NCBI RefSeq assembly: GCF_964340395.1
Contig: NC_135552.1
Location: forward strand, 17,931,694 to 17,995,693
DNA from: Glandiceps talaboti
Lineage: Eukaryota > Hemichordata > Enteropneusta > Spengelidae
DNA: 64,000 nucleotides
Reading direction: 5' to 3'
In this document: in pieces, positions 10,101-24,617 of the stretch
Numbering within the stretch: position 1 is the stretch's first letter
How the letters are laid out: every line of letters begins with the position of its first letter
Position numbers and translations under genes: made by a program
Notes under the pieces: generated by a model
What the model saw: only the letters and a program-made list of their open reading frames with translations
What the model was told of the DNA's origin: nothing
The model's database searches: none

Positions 10101-13100
10101 ACACAATCACCAAGTTTATACAGAATGAACAGACTATCAAAACAAGAGTAGAACAATTGATCAATTTGTTTTACATACAAGTAAACAACTGCACTACACG
10201 ATGATCTTAAAGGCAATACAACTAACCATCATTAGATAACACAGTGTACTGTAACAATCAACCAGTCTCTGTTTATTTCAGCACTAGTAGGGCTTTGCCC
10301 CAGATTACATAACAATAACAATAACAATATGTTTGTAAAGGTCAGTGACCCAACAATACTAGACTCATTACAGTGGTCAATTGAAATCAACAAATATGAT
10401 ATCTACAAGTCAAACTGCATACAGAATTACAATAGCTCAGGTAACATTTCATGTACATATTTGGAACGCTTTCAGTAAAATAGAGACAGTTGTGACATAA
10501 TGTACTGGTCTTTTGAAAGACACCAGACTACGTTGTGTTTACTAAAAATGTATTCATTAATATGGCAGGATATAAATAGCTCTTTATATCTTCATATAAA
10601 TGACATTCTTTCTAAAACATGTTAATTATTTACAGGAAAATTGTACAATAACAGTCTCTTACTAAGTCAAGTTATCTTAATTACTAAGTATTCTTTGTTG
10701 ACTGTAGGTTGAAGATGAAAGTAGGTATCACAACAGCTTGACTTTAAGATACATCATGTTATTCAACCCTATCAGGCATCTAAAACAGTAGTGAGTGGTA
10801 GCTGATAGTGTGGTATGAATGTCGTATCTTTTTAATACAAACTACATGATAACATACCTGAGTTACTACTCTCTGCTGGATGTGATGGTGATATACAGGG
10901 TCGCCATTACTGCTTATTTGTGGTCCACCTGGTGGTATAGGTGGTGGGGATTGTGGTGGTGGCGACGGCAGCTGGTTGGAGTTATTAGATGACTGAGATG
11001 CTTCCAGGATAGTGGATGGTACAAATCCGGTCTGTCCAGATGAATTCTTGACACACCACCACATACGACTATCATCTATAACCTGTAATCAAGATGAAAC
11101 ACAAACTATCATTGGAGGATCAAATGGTAAAGATGAAATACAAACTTTCATTGGAGGATCACATACAACCTATAATAAACATGAGACACAAACTGTCATT
11201 GGAGGAGCACATACACCCTATGATAAAGATGAAACACAAACTGTCATTGGAGGATTTTAAACATATACCAAACAGATAAGAAAACTTGTTGTGGTATCCC
11301 TACCTCTAAACTCTCACCAGCCATAATTGTAAGCTCTTTGTAATTTCTGGCAACAAAGTCATATTTGGCAGTAACTGAACTTCTGCTTCGTCCTGTTTGA
11401 GTAGGTGGACTAGGTTGTTGCTGTTGTGGAATGTGAGATGCATAGAGACTGTGTTGTGGTTGAAGCTGTGCTGGTGGCGGCTGTTGTTGTTGGTTCTTGC
11501 CCCTTGCCAACCCATGGGCTTCATAATTCCTGTCAAAATACAACACACAACAGTAAGTAAAATCAGCAATCAATGTAAACGTAACAACACTGGTTGGAAA
11601 AAACATTATTGGTTGTAATACTGGGTTGTGATTTGCCTCAACAATATATGAGTGGAGTACTCGGAATGAACTTCAATTGCACATTTCAACATTTGCCTCC
11701 AGAGGGAGACAAACACATGTCAGAATTCTTGGAGTGTTAGTACTATACACATCCTTATATGGTGTTTTACCACACAATGCTCAAAGTATTACACGATAGC
11801 TATCCCTGGCATAGACCTATAATAGCACACACAGCCTTTGTACTTGGTAAACTCCCTGGGGAGCACACAATCAATGTTGCCTTTATATGTGGATAGAATC
11901 ATATCCCTCACATCATACATCATAAACTCTGTCCTATCAGGTCCCCAGCTGGGTTCATGCCAGTATATAACCAGATATTTGATGTACCCACCTGTCAACA
12001 TGTTTAGCTACATTGGCTTTAAATGCAGCTACAGCTGCAGAATCTGGTGGTGATGGTGTTCCCGCTGCATCATTTCGTTTCACATGCTGTGGACCAGGTG
12101 CCGGTGGTGGTGGTTGCTGTTGGTGTTGTGAAAAGTAGGTATCACTGTAGCTGGCTCCAGATGTTGGTGGAAACTGAAACACACGTTCTTCACCCTAGAA
12201 ACACATTACATACAAATAAATGTATGGTTTCATTCTGGTCTCATATTATTGTACTTTCTCACTATCCTGTCAAACTCTCTGAAAATCTTAAATCAAACCA
12301 ACTGAATGCAGTACTTTATACACAACAGAACTGACTCAGTGAGAATTAATTTGTCTCATAATTTGATAAAAATATACATATGAATTGTACTACATCATAT
12401 TGTTGATACTGTGGTTCTAAAACTGTGTAGTGGTTGTGACATTATTTGTATCAGTTTTGTATTATTTGTTAAATAAGTGATTTTAATCTACCTCTTTGTG
12501 AGCTTTTCTGACTTCTTCAGCTCTGAAGATAGCTGCAGCATTGGCAGCAACTGCAGCTTCTATTTCTTCTCTGGCACTCTCAGGGCGTGATGACAACACT
12601 GGAGGCTCCCAGCCGTCACGGAACTTGGGTAGGTACGGAGGTACATATTGGTCCTTGGGCCAGGCAGATCTGTAATACATTGTCAATGTTAGGTGTTTGG
12701 TCATGATCAGTTCTAAAACTCCACAAGCACATGTAGGTGAACTTAGTGAACCTGACAGGGTATATTCGTCAGTGGTAAAGTCTCATTGTCTTTTACCACT
12801 GTGGTTGTGTTCAAGCCCTGGTGAGGGCTTGATTACGAAGAGTGTTGTTTAGTTTGACTCTACCGAACAATGCAGTTCCCCCCCCCCCCCCCCAGCACTC
12901 AGTTTCCTCATACATGAACACTAAACTCATGAGGGCTGAAACCCATGAGGGTCAGCTCTTGCTAGATGGGGAGATAGATTTATAAAAACTTAAAGAACTA
13001 TCCCATTTATATCAAAGATTATTATAGTTTACACAAAGCTTATAATTCAGAGAGACATAATTTCAACTCCACAGATATGAACAAATCATATGAAACTTAT

Positions 13101-15482
13101 GACAATTCAACCACATGCAGTCACATCTCTCTACTTGTACCTGAACACACCAAGTGAACCTAACAACACTTTTGTTAACTGACTACAATGCTATACATTA
13201 ACATATCCAATATTATCATACTGATCAACAAATCTGCCAAATAAATTTAACATTCAAAATGAACATTTTCATACCATGTGATTTATTTGCATATATTTTC
13301 AAATATGCTACTTTTTAAATCACTCCAAGGTGACAGAGTAAAGGTTGTGACAGGTACCTGATACCTCATATACAGTGGTTGTATTTCACCCAGCCTCCCC
13401 TAGATGTACAAACAATGGTATCATTGTGAACAAGAGAGCTAGGGTATAGCTTGAAAACTTACCACCTGTACTCTAGGGTTCACTAGGTCAAATAACAACA
13501 ATCTATCATCACATTTCAAAGGTAAACACATACTTCAACTACTCAACTTCTCCTTGATACATTATCAAGTTCATTATTTACAATGTATGGTATAATATAC
13601 AATGTATCTTTGGTTCTCACTGTGGTCAATTATGAGTTCATTGCCACAACAGTTGTCGGTATAAACTACGATCTCAGTAAAGTATTTGGCGATATCTCAA
13701 ACTGGACTTGGATATTCTTGAACTGGGCTTGGGAAATCAATCACAAGGAATGGTTTACAATGACCACACCAGGTACTTTATTACCATACAACCAAAATGA
13801 ATTTGACTTGTGTAAGACCCAATTTAGACTATCGCAGGATCACAATTTACGGGTGTAAAAATAGTTGTCCTGCTCGCCGCTTTAGAAAAAGTTGGTCCTT
13901 AACAAATGAATCAGCCTATGTAATCCTTATGGCTCTATTGATAAGATGATACACATGCAAGAACCTGGGATTGAATCCTTGGCCTTTAAACAAAATACAT
14001 CAATTTTGGTGTGTCAGTAACTTGCATGAATTCCTGTGCATTGTTTAGTGTCAAGTGACAGGTCATATCAAATTCAAGTTATACGGTGTGTGCAAAGGTT
14101 TACCATTATACAAGAGTCATGAAAACTGGGACACCAGTAGAACAGAGGATCATGGTCTGCCTTACAAATTTTGATAATGTTAGGGAGTCTATAACCTGAT
14201 CCTCACTCCCTAGCTTGATTTTTAAAAGACATGTCAGATTGGGAGTAAAGCTTGGGCAAGTAAAAGTTGTCTGGAAAAAAGTTGGTTCTAAACAAAAGAA
14301 TAATCCTGAGTAGAAATCCTTATTGTTCCAATGACATGATAATGACAAATGTGAAAACCTAAACATGGGCCTATAAACATATGGACAACCAACAAAAAGT
14401 TCACATTGTCTGAATGTAATTATATCAAGGGCTACATAATAAATTATTGTGTTGTTTAGAGTTAGAAAGTCCAAAAGGTTAGATAAAGTATCACTGATAG
14501 AGTGTTGGTGGTAGATTGGGTTGCCTTACTTAGTAACTAACAGCCACAAGTCTTTCTGCTCTAATAAACTCTCTAAACAATATGCAAAAACATTTGAAAT
14601 GATATGCTACATGTACTCCATGGTGTCACCATGCTTAGAAAACCTTGAGGTGATTCTGGCTTGCATTCTTTCATTTTAGGTACATTTGATTTACCGACAG
14701 GAGATGCCCTTTACACATTAATCACATAGAAAATACGATGGTGTAAAGAGAAGGGTACGACATCAATCTATCACTAGTGTTTTGACTTACTTTGGAGTGG
14801 TCCATGCAGGTCCTAGCGACACCCATATTTCACCTTCTCGTGAAGCTAAGCAGTTTCTTAGTAATTCGATGGCTTGGGGTGTGAGTAAAGGTGAGACAAC
14901 ACTCCTTGGTAACTCTGGGCCGTTACAACTCTGGATTATCAGCTCCATGGGTGTAAATAAAAAGTGCACCAATTCAGGTGCATTGGGGTCATGGATGTGT
15001 GCCTTCAACTTAGCCTTCAATGAAAAACACAACACATACAATAATTAGAACAGAGTCGTCATGGAGATATAAGAATAGTTAAACTATGCACGAACAATAC
15101 TGAAAGCAGTTTTCTTAGAAATATAGAGTACTTTTTGTAAGATACTAAAGAGGTGGAAAAATCAAACTCTCTGATTATTGAGTCCCTAAATCTCCATGGT
15201 GTGAGCACTGCGACCTTGTCTGGTTGTGAATGCGAGTGTATACATGAAAATAAGACATCAGAATGCACTTGTATCAAGGACATGATCATCACCAAAACAA
15301 GTGGTGTGGTATTAGTAGGAAATATGACTCCACATGTACATGTCTTGTAGTACATGTATTCCCTTTATATATGCTTCTTTCAATTAATAGAAATACAGCA
15401 AGGACATCATATTAAATGCCAAGTTGTCTAATTAATGGCAAATTTCATGACTTATTTGTTCATATGTGTATATACAAGTATG

Positions 15483-15521
<39 letters not shown>

Positions 15522-15610
15522 TTGATGTCTGTGTGTGTGTGTGTTTGATGTCTGAGTGTGTGTGTGTGATGCCTGAGTGTGTGTCTGTGTCTGTGTCTGT
15601 GTCTGTGTCT

Positions 15611-15678
<68 letters not shown>

Positions 15679-18600
15679 ATGAAGGTATGTAAGTGTGTCT
15701 GGGTGTGTATGTGTTATTTGTTTTACATTGTGCAATCTTTATGAGGTACTATTTATCATTAAATAAAGATAAAACACAACCCTCCCCTTTTAAATCACCT
15801 CTGATACCAGTCTGTAGAGTTGGGGGCTTGGCTCCTTATCACAAAATTGTCTGGTTTATTTATAATATTACCCATAAAAAGTTACTCCTTAGTCAAATAT
15901 ATGAAGGTCAGGTGAAAAGTAGGTTATCTTTGAAACTGATCAGATAACTTCTATTCCTATACTGGTAAATATTTGGTGACAACATGTCATCTACAGACGT
16001 TCAAGTCATTTCTTTCACAAAGTAGCCGACTGTTTGGGTGACCGTTAAGTGTTTTACTGCACAGCCTTAGCTTTGGTCAGTAAATGGTGACTCAGAGAGC
16101 TATGATGAAACTAGGTCGGTTCAGTGCAATTATGGTACCTGCCTCCCTATCAAGCATTACTTCCAAATTTATCTTTAGGCTCACAATGGAATGTAAGCTA
16201 ACAGTACTTAAAGAGACAAGTGGTAAGATTTTATATGGTATGTAGATATACATTAATAATTTATGGACATCAACACACAACCAAACAAATACAATGGATA
16301 TAAACACACAACCAGCCAAACAAAAACAAAGCAAAACTTCTGACATCTTACAGTGAAATCAAAATTCAATCTAAAATATATTCAACTTTCAAGGATAATT
16401 TTGTTTGTGGCAAGAGTGTACAACACTTGTACCATAGACACACATTTGTATCGAAACTAGGGAGTTAGTGTTGTGTTGGGGATAGGAAAGGGTTACTTAG
16501 AGACCCCCTAGCATATGTGTGATTTGTACCAGCTGTAATGAGTGTTTGTTGTTTGACATGTGTCCCTTTTTTTCTTTTTCTTTTTTTTCTTTTTTTTTTT
16601 CTTTTTTTTTTTTGAAGAATCCTAAAGATAATACTGCATTATAATGATGTCAACACTTTGAAAAATAAACATTTACAAAATTGAAGAAGCCTTAATTTTC
16701 ATACGGAGGATGTTACTCTATGCTATTGATTCAGTTTTGATCATTGAACTGATCTTTTGCCAAACATACTGACTAGAGTATACCTCAGCAGTTCATATAT
16801 TATTTTGAAATTGATAACTTATCGATAAAGTGCAAAGAGCATCACTGAACTTTTTTTTTTTTTAAAACAATGAAACTTAGAAGCCACGTAGACACTTTGT
16901 AAAGGTAAAACAATCACTGGACTGCATGAGTTCAGTTCAATCATATACCGTCCAAGTTGGTGGAAGGTGTATCATGGTTCAATATATATTTTAACTTGAA
17001 CTTGTACGATACTTTAAGAAGCAAGGCAAAATGTTTTATGTATGGTACTGGACCCAATCTGATTAAAATCTGATGTATTGTACACTTCGCAATTTCTTTT
17101 TGGCTGTTACATTTACTGCCGTTTGTTCTTTTGTGAGCACTCGTTACATACATTTGACACAACGCATAGTCATTCTCATACCAAATCTCATACGTATACG
17201 AGTAGCCAATCAGAATCTGTCTTACAATATATACACTCAACGTTCGAAATTGAAAGAAAGAGAACAATAACGATAACATCTTAGTCCTATCTTGTCATTT
17301 ACTCACCAGTAAATTGAATGCAAATTTCACTTTCTGGAAAACATCCACATATTCTTCTTCAGATGGTGGTCTAGATCTTGCTTGTAAGACACCATCACCA
17401 GACTGTTTCTTCTTATTTTTACGATTCTTTTTCCGTTTTTGTAACTCATTGTAAGCATCTGCTGCCTTCTGAAGTTTTGCAACAAAGTATTCTACATCAC
17501 TGAAACAGTGATTCAAAATTTCCTGCAAAAAAAAAAGAATCAAATGTATTGGTAAGTTTAATGATCAACGTGTATATATTGTATAGAAACAGATTTATTG
17601 AAATGTACTGTGGAAATAAAAATGAATTAATTTTATACTGCCAGCAAACTATACAGGAAATGCTTGATACACCCGTTGTGTGCAAAGATGAAGAATGGTT
17701 TACAGTGTTTTAGCTCAGGTTGAGGAACCCCGGTAACAGAAGGGGGGGGGGGGGGGGGGGGGGATATGGTAAAACTGGCACAGTTTCCAATACATTGTAC
17801 CATAATATTGGTTGGCAACCCAGGTAAAATGACAAGGGAACTCAGGTAGATTTTACCTGCTTACCGCCCTTAACAAAAACACTGATANNNNNNNNNNNNN
17901 NNNNNNNNNNNNNNNNNNNNNNNNNNNNNNNNNNNNNNNNNNNNNNNNNNNNNNNNNNNNNNNNNNNNNNNNNNNNNNNNNNNNNNNCACAAAATACAAC
18001 AACTTTATTTCATCATCTGTTATAATTTCTTCATCAATTCAACAGCATCCCCTGGCATCTGGTATTAAGCCCCCCCCCCCCCCCCCCCCCCCCCACTGCA
18101 TACATGTACTTCACAAAGCCTGAAATGTCTATCAATCACAGGTAAGATTTTAAATATAGTAAACTATGTGAGTGAAATATCACTCTGCAGGTCAGTGCAC
18201 ATCAGTGTTGGCACTCTTTCTAAGAATACAGTGGTCTACGTGATTGTAATGTCAGTTAGCAGGTAGGCATTAAACACTCAGTCTCACATGGCTGAACTCT
18301 TGGTATCCATCTACTGAAGTATGAGTCATGACTACTCTCAAATAAACACCCCAATTTATCCAAATTTTTATACAAAGAAAAGAGTACAACATAATTCTTT
18401 CATGAAGTTGCTATAGGAAATGCTCTCACAAGAAGAGTCAAATTCAATGCATATATATGAATATATTTCTAGTGAGATTTTCATCAAACCACTGCAGACT
18501 TTATCGGTATAGTATGATTGTCAGCATAGAAGACTGAGCAGTTACATCTTGCTACACACAATCCTGCTTCAGTCACAACAACAATAATAATGTAGTAAGA

Positions 18601-19941
18601 ATTCCAATACCAAGGGTAGGTTACCCATGCTGGATATGTTGATACAACTTACCACGTCTCGTTCTGTTTTGAGTGCCAGCATTTCTATAGAATCATCTTC
18701 CTCTTTGTTGTTTTTTGATGGTTGTCGTACAGGCACTGGAATGCGAGGCACTGACGCTGGCAGTGCTTGGCCACCATTTCCTGTGTTGTAGTCAGTAAAA
18801 ATGAAAACACACACACAGTAGATTAGGGCAGGCGTCTTATTAAGGTACCTCTCTAGGCAAACATTAGAGCTACTAATAAAGTCCATTGCTGGTTGTGGGT
18901 GTGTCATAAAGATGTGATAAGTCTGCAGACCTGACATAGATGATGAGCAAGAGAAGATTCCTATATACTGATATGAGTTTATATTACACAGTGACAAGAG
19001 TAAGTCTGAATCAGTCCAGGTGTATATTACTAGACAACATTGGTGTTACAGTATCATGCAGTTTGGGCTCATACATACTACACAGTATGTTACACTAAGT
19101 TATCAAAATCTGAATAGATATACAAATGAGAAACAGAAGAGAATTGAGCTTTTATTTTTTTTCAATTTAAAGAACTTTACTGAAAGGAACTTGGACAGTC
19201 TTACTTTACCATTGGTATATAGCTTAGAAAGTCATTCAAATAATATGTTAAGTGTTCATTTTTTAGGATTACACCAAAACATATGTGTAATTATGGTATT
19301 ACACGATAGTGACAATAATAAAAGTTGTTAGTTTCTCACCTTGAGCAGCAGCAGCTGTGTAGAGTGCTACTTTATTGCGTACATTGCCACCACTACTGGG
19401 AGGGTTAGGTGCAGGCTCCCTAGGTGGTGGTGGGATGTGTACATCATCCTGCCTTTCATAACTTGACGGCCGTACCATCATTTCTTGTGGATATGGGTGT
19501 GAAGGATGCGCTGCTACCTGAGGTTGTTGCTGTGGATAGGCGTTTGGTGGTGGCATTCTTGGGGCTGGTTTCTTGGATTTTTTCTGTTTGGATTTACCGG
19601 TTGCATAGTCCACTGCATTTTGTAAGTCAAGCGTTATCACATCCGCCTAAAGGAACACAAAGCATTGTGGGATATAACTATGGCTGTATAACCCTTGACC
19701 TCTCACACAATATGTTTGCTCTTTAATATTGGGATCCAGAACACAGTGCGTGAGTGTGTCTGACAAACCATCACATAAAATGTTTACTTTTATATCTAAT
19801 ATTGTAAAACATTATTAATGGGTTTTTCTTTGTCATACCACCCACCCCCCATCTAATAACTATGACATTTGTCGCACCAACCCTACACATAAAACCAAAT
19901 ACATATCACTTATAAATGTGCCTAGCAATACACCCCCCCCC

Positions 19942-19972
<31 letters not shown>

Positions 19973-22900
19973 AAGAATCAACTCTAGTCTTTGTCACACT
20001 AAACATACAAAATACAAATAACATATTATGTTTAATTCTTTCTGTTGGTATATATAATACATTACATTAAATGCTAAAAGCCCACAAGATATAATGACCC
20101 AATTTAGTTTGCAGGGGTTTACGCAATACAAATATATATAACACACTAATGGGTATTCAGATAATTAAAATTTTCATTTTAATTTCAGAGAAAGAACTTT
20201 CCTTTTCTTTCGCTGTGTATAATGATGTATAGTACCTTCACTTTATAATTGCTATTTAAATTTTAATTCTATGATCATATTTTAAATTAGATTTTGTTTG
20301 TATGTTTTCCTTTCAATTTACTGAGTCCTAGTAATTACATCTTCGGGACCTCTTGGTTTATTTGTGTCATGCTGTGTTGGTGGGATTGATTACTCAAGCT
20401 ATTTTACAACTGCCCACATCTGAATGGGGATGAACGGAACCTGTTACAAACAGGGAAAGTAAACAAATGAATTGGATTAATATGCTTGGCTCAGCATGTT
20501 GGAACAGCAGAGACTTGTATTACACACCATGGTTTGATAAGAACAGTTTTATGGCCTCTTTATGTGTACATGAAGTACCAGGGGAATTGGAAATTTGTTT
20601 GCGAAGATGAACTAATATATAAAGTGGCCATAAAACTTCTTATCAAATGATGGAATGTAATACAAGTCTCTGTACTTCCAACATGCTGAGCCTAGTGTTA
20701 TTAATCCAATTCAGTTGTTTACTTTCCAGGTGTTTGTAACAGGTTCCATTCGTCCATGGTCTGATGTCAGCGGTTGTATGTGTAGTAGACTAAGAGGGAA
20801 AGGATACACTTACCGCAATGTGATCACATTGGAAGAGATGCATATCTGGAGTTTTCTGAGAGCTGTCTTTACAAGAGAACACTAACACACTATTATAGTT
20901 ACATTCATTGATGATTGCAGTTGTCATGATAATACTTGTCAGTGCAAAATTTTCAAGAAGTTCCTGCAAAAATAAAACAAAAACGTGCAATGTGTTAGTA
21001 ACAAATTATTTTGTATGGATGTATGTATCAGGGGTGAACAAATCATTTTGTGAACTGGTGGTCCCCAGACCAGTGCCTTCAAAAATCCAGTGGTCCTGCT
21101 GAAAGAATTAGTGGTCCCAGGTCCCACTAATGTGAAACATTAAATCTTACCTATGAGTATGAATCTGTATATTCAGACGACTTTTTAACATAGTTATTAA
21201 CAGTAAGGTACTGGTCCAACGGACCAGACAAGGTAAAATTTGTGTGGTCCACCCAAAAAAATCGCTAGTCCCAGACCCAGGACCAGTGGATTTGTTCACT
21301 TCTGTGTATGCTTTAAAATATTCCTATTTTTTGTTGTTAAATCCAGAGAGCTTTCATGTATTTATATAATTTTGCCCCCAGTATAATATTCATAATTATT
21401 AAAAATGTTTACATTTTTGTTGTTATAACCCATACCTCACATATGCCTTATGTCCATGTACTTTGATTAGTTCCTAGGGAACTATTTCCATGGTTCTCAT
21501 CACAATTTTCTTCTCTTACTTTCAGAATTTGTATACTTTGTGGAATAAATTTCAATTCAACAAAACTGCTACAGGTAAACATCTTGAAGACCTCAGGTAG
21601 ATTGAACACATGCACGCACACACGCACACACATGTACGCACGCATGCACGCATGCACGCACGCAAGCACACAGACCAACTTTGATATCATATACTACTAC
21701 ACCAGTGGTGAAAAGGAACATATTAAGTAATTATGCCATGCATAGCCATTTAGAACAAAAAATATGGAATATATATATCTCGTGCATAGTCGTTCTACAT
21801 CACAACAACGTGTGTCTATGTCACAACAATGCACATCTATGTCACTGGTTCTGTTGTGTTTGAAATACAAGTCAAAACATTCAAAATTGCAATTACTTTC
21901 CCGATTTTTCTTTTAATATTACTGGCACTGGTATAATTATGTTATCATCCAATACATTTTTTCATTCAGATGGAAAATAAATACTCATGACCTAAGGGTT
22001 GTCCCTACTAATCTAGTCATAGTGACAAAAAACCCTTAGCTCACTCGCATTTTCCTTGGTTGAATGAAGAAAAATATTGGGGTATAATATCTAAATATAC
22101 TAACCTGTGTTTCATTGTCTATTAAAATTATTTCTCTGTCTGTTATCTGTAACGTCATTTCTTGACTCCATATTTTTCCCTTGGCATCCATCAATTTCAA
22201 TTTACGGATACTATCCTCCACTGTCAACACAGCTTCTTTTCTGTCCACTGAGAAAGTGGCTAAATGCTGTAGAACAAAAAACATTACAATTGAAAAACAC
22301 TGCAATTATGTAAATAACAGGTATGATGACATTCTAATATACACTTACCCCTAGCTATGAAGCCCCTAGTAGATGCCTGTTACAACAAAGGCTGTTATAT
22401 AGCATCTATTTCCGGAGGCTGTAAGCCGAAGTTAGCTACGTAACAGCACAAGGGGTAATATGACATCTACTAGTGCCCAATAAGGCCAGGCAATAAGTGT
22501 TTTATTACACATCACATTATCAGGCATGTATTCTATTTATAGTCAAAGCAAATAAGATTTCCATGCTACAAGAATATTGCCCTAGGGATGTGACTAGTGC
22601 CCCTCTATGTAAATTGAGGTCACTATGGGTCAATAGTCCATACCATGTGACATGATCTAAGCCAATCACTGAAGGCTATATGAAAATGATGTTATATAAA
22701 GAGAAAGAAATGGTAGAAAGACTAATAATCATAATCATAAAATATGTCATACTAATTATGACAGTCCACACATTGGATGTAATGGTAAGAATAGTTTACG
22801 AATTAAATGTGATGTGAAATTCAAATGGTAATTATCCAGTTTGAAACTCTGTTTGTGTAGGTGTACAACACATAAATCATGTGACTGGTTAATGACTGCA

Positions 22901-24573
22901 AGCATATATCTTGAGATTTGACATTCAAGATAACAGTATGACTACAAGCATCATCTCATTTACAATGCCAGTTTTTATCTCAGTTGACATTTAAGTTTTC
23001 ATTTTTAATGTGAGTTTCTAAATAGATCATGGTGTAATTATTTCTTTCCACAAGGGATGACCTTTGTCACTGAATTTTACATTAGCTGTCTGTCTACATT
23101 TTCCGAAAATTAGTAATTTTTACGATATTCCATTTATACCTTCTTGATACAGTTAGTAAATATAAATTTTCTCACTAGTGTATGATCTTATTCACTGTTA
23201 TCCAATAGCTACAATACAGAATACAGCAAAATGAAAATCATTATCTTTCCTACGACAAAAAATTCTTGGTTCTATATGCAAAGGAAAAATCGGAGATAGT
23301 GCTCAATATTCAAACTGTAGAGCACTTTAAAATAATAACCCCCCCCCCCCCCCACACCACCAAAAAAATAAATACATAAACAAATTTATATTGTTTTATT
23401 TCAGGTTTAATTTGGGTTTTTTTGTTTTTTGGGTTTTTTTTTTTTTTTAGATGTCCCTGTATTGTCTTGTATTTAAACATTGCCTTTTTTACTGTTGTCC
23501 AGAATCATTTTGTTCATGAAAGGTATTGTCCCAGTTAGACAAATAAAAGTTACATAGAACTGGATTGAAATTGCATAATGTAGTATTCCATGTAGACTGA
23601 CACTTTGAAACTTGTCATGTACCGGTGGTGTTGTAACTATGGCAACTTACTTCAACTGGATAAAGTGAACTCTCTGGTCCTTCATTATTAGCCCAGTTTC
23701 TCCTTTGTTCTAAGAAAAGACAAAACAAAACTTGAATTCATTAGTTTCTATGATCCGAGTATAATTCTAATATGTGTCATGTATTGTTAAATCATATGTC
23801 AGTTTTAGCTAGTGTTGTAAGCTGTCTCACAGTTTCTAAAGGATGGACTTTGAGAAAATATGTGACTTGGTTTGGCACCACCACGAGTAAGTTCAATGGT
23901 AATTATACATCATCAAACCTTTATCAACAACTGAACTTGTGTTGTCATAACAAACCAAAATCAGTTGTAAACCTTACTGTGCTTGACATTGCCATATAAA
24001 GTCTAGCTTTACAACAAACAACTTAGTATCAGCAGATAGATAGTCCAGTAGTAGTGATGACCTGTAGTGTAACACCCAAATTTCACTTTATCTGATCTCT
24101 ACTCAATGGTTGGCTGGACACACCTGTCAGTTATCTATATGAAAGATACATTGTATCTATATGAATGATAGTTAGTACCTGACTTTATTCACATTCCCTA
24201 ATACAATGTTTGTAACATAGCTGTATCTTCTAAGTGAGTCTGGAATGTATATGCATAATACATATACTGTACTAAAGAACTGGACACAGGCTACCTTATA
24301 GTCACTATTTCTATCCAGTACTACAATCATACATTGACATGTACAACTTACAGCTGACAGAAGATACCAAGACATCACAGATATAGATATCTACAAATCT
24401 ATATTTATGCCTGCTGATACCTACAAGTTGTCATTGAACTATATACAGACACACACACACACGGACAAAGATACAGACAGACTGACAGAGACAAAGGCCG
24501 GCAGGCAGATACACACAGACACACAGACACACACAGACACACAGACACACACACAGAGACACACACACAGACA

Positions 24574-24617
<44 letters not shown>

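Larger units (their letters stand above)
12670..14790 (-). other. EPS8 intron 10 with tRNA-derived SINE-like units
   Basis: Contains a SINE-like element near 12760-12985, a C16 run at 12878-12893, and a diverged tandem pair of another SINE-like segment near 13880-14050 and 14270-14465. A minus open frame at 14106-14474 (122 codons) overlaps the latter and looks like repeat read-through. Confidence 0.6.
17523..18652 (-). other. EPS8 intron 8 containing the assembly gap
   Basis: Holds a dispersed-repeat copy (17705-17887) with an embedded G22 run (17742-17763), the 100-N gap and a C25 run (18070-18094). Assembly failure at opposed G and C homopolymers is a likely cause of the gap. Confidence 0.85.

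Noticed and set aside
11012-12334. Plus-strand open frames opposite EPS8 exons 12-14
   Set aside because: Shadows of the real minus-strand exons and of the intron 13 repeat.
13920-13990. Functional tRNA gene
   Set aside because: It has a B-box-like GGATTGAATCC but no complete cloverleaf that I can fold and no clear acceptor stem. It fits a SINE relic better.
15416-15735. Open frames of Val-Cys or His-Thr repeats
   Set aside because: Read-through of (GT)n. The same applies at 24405-24614, 29907-30293, 48932-49117, 55698-56072 and 62223-62558.
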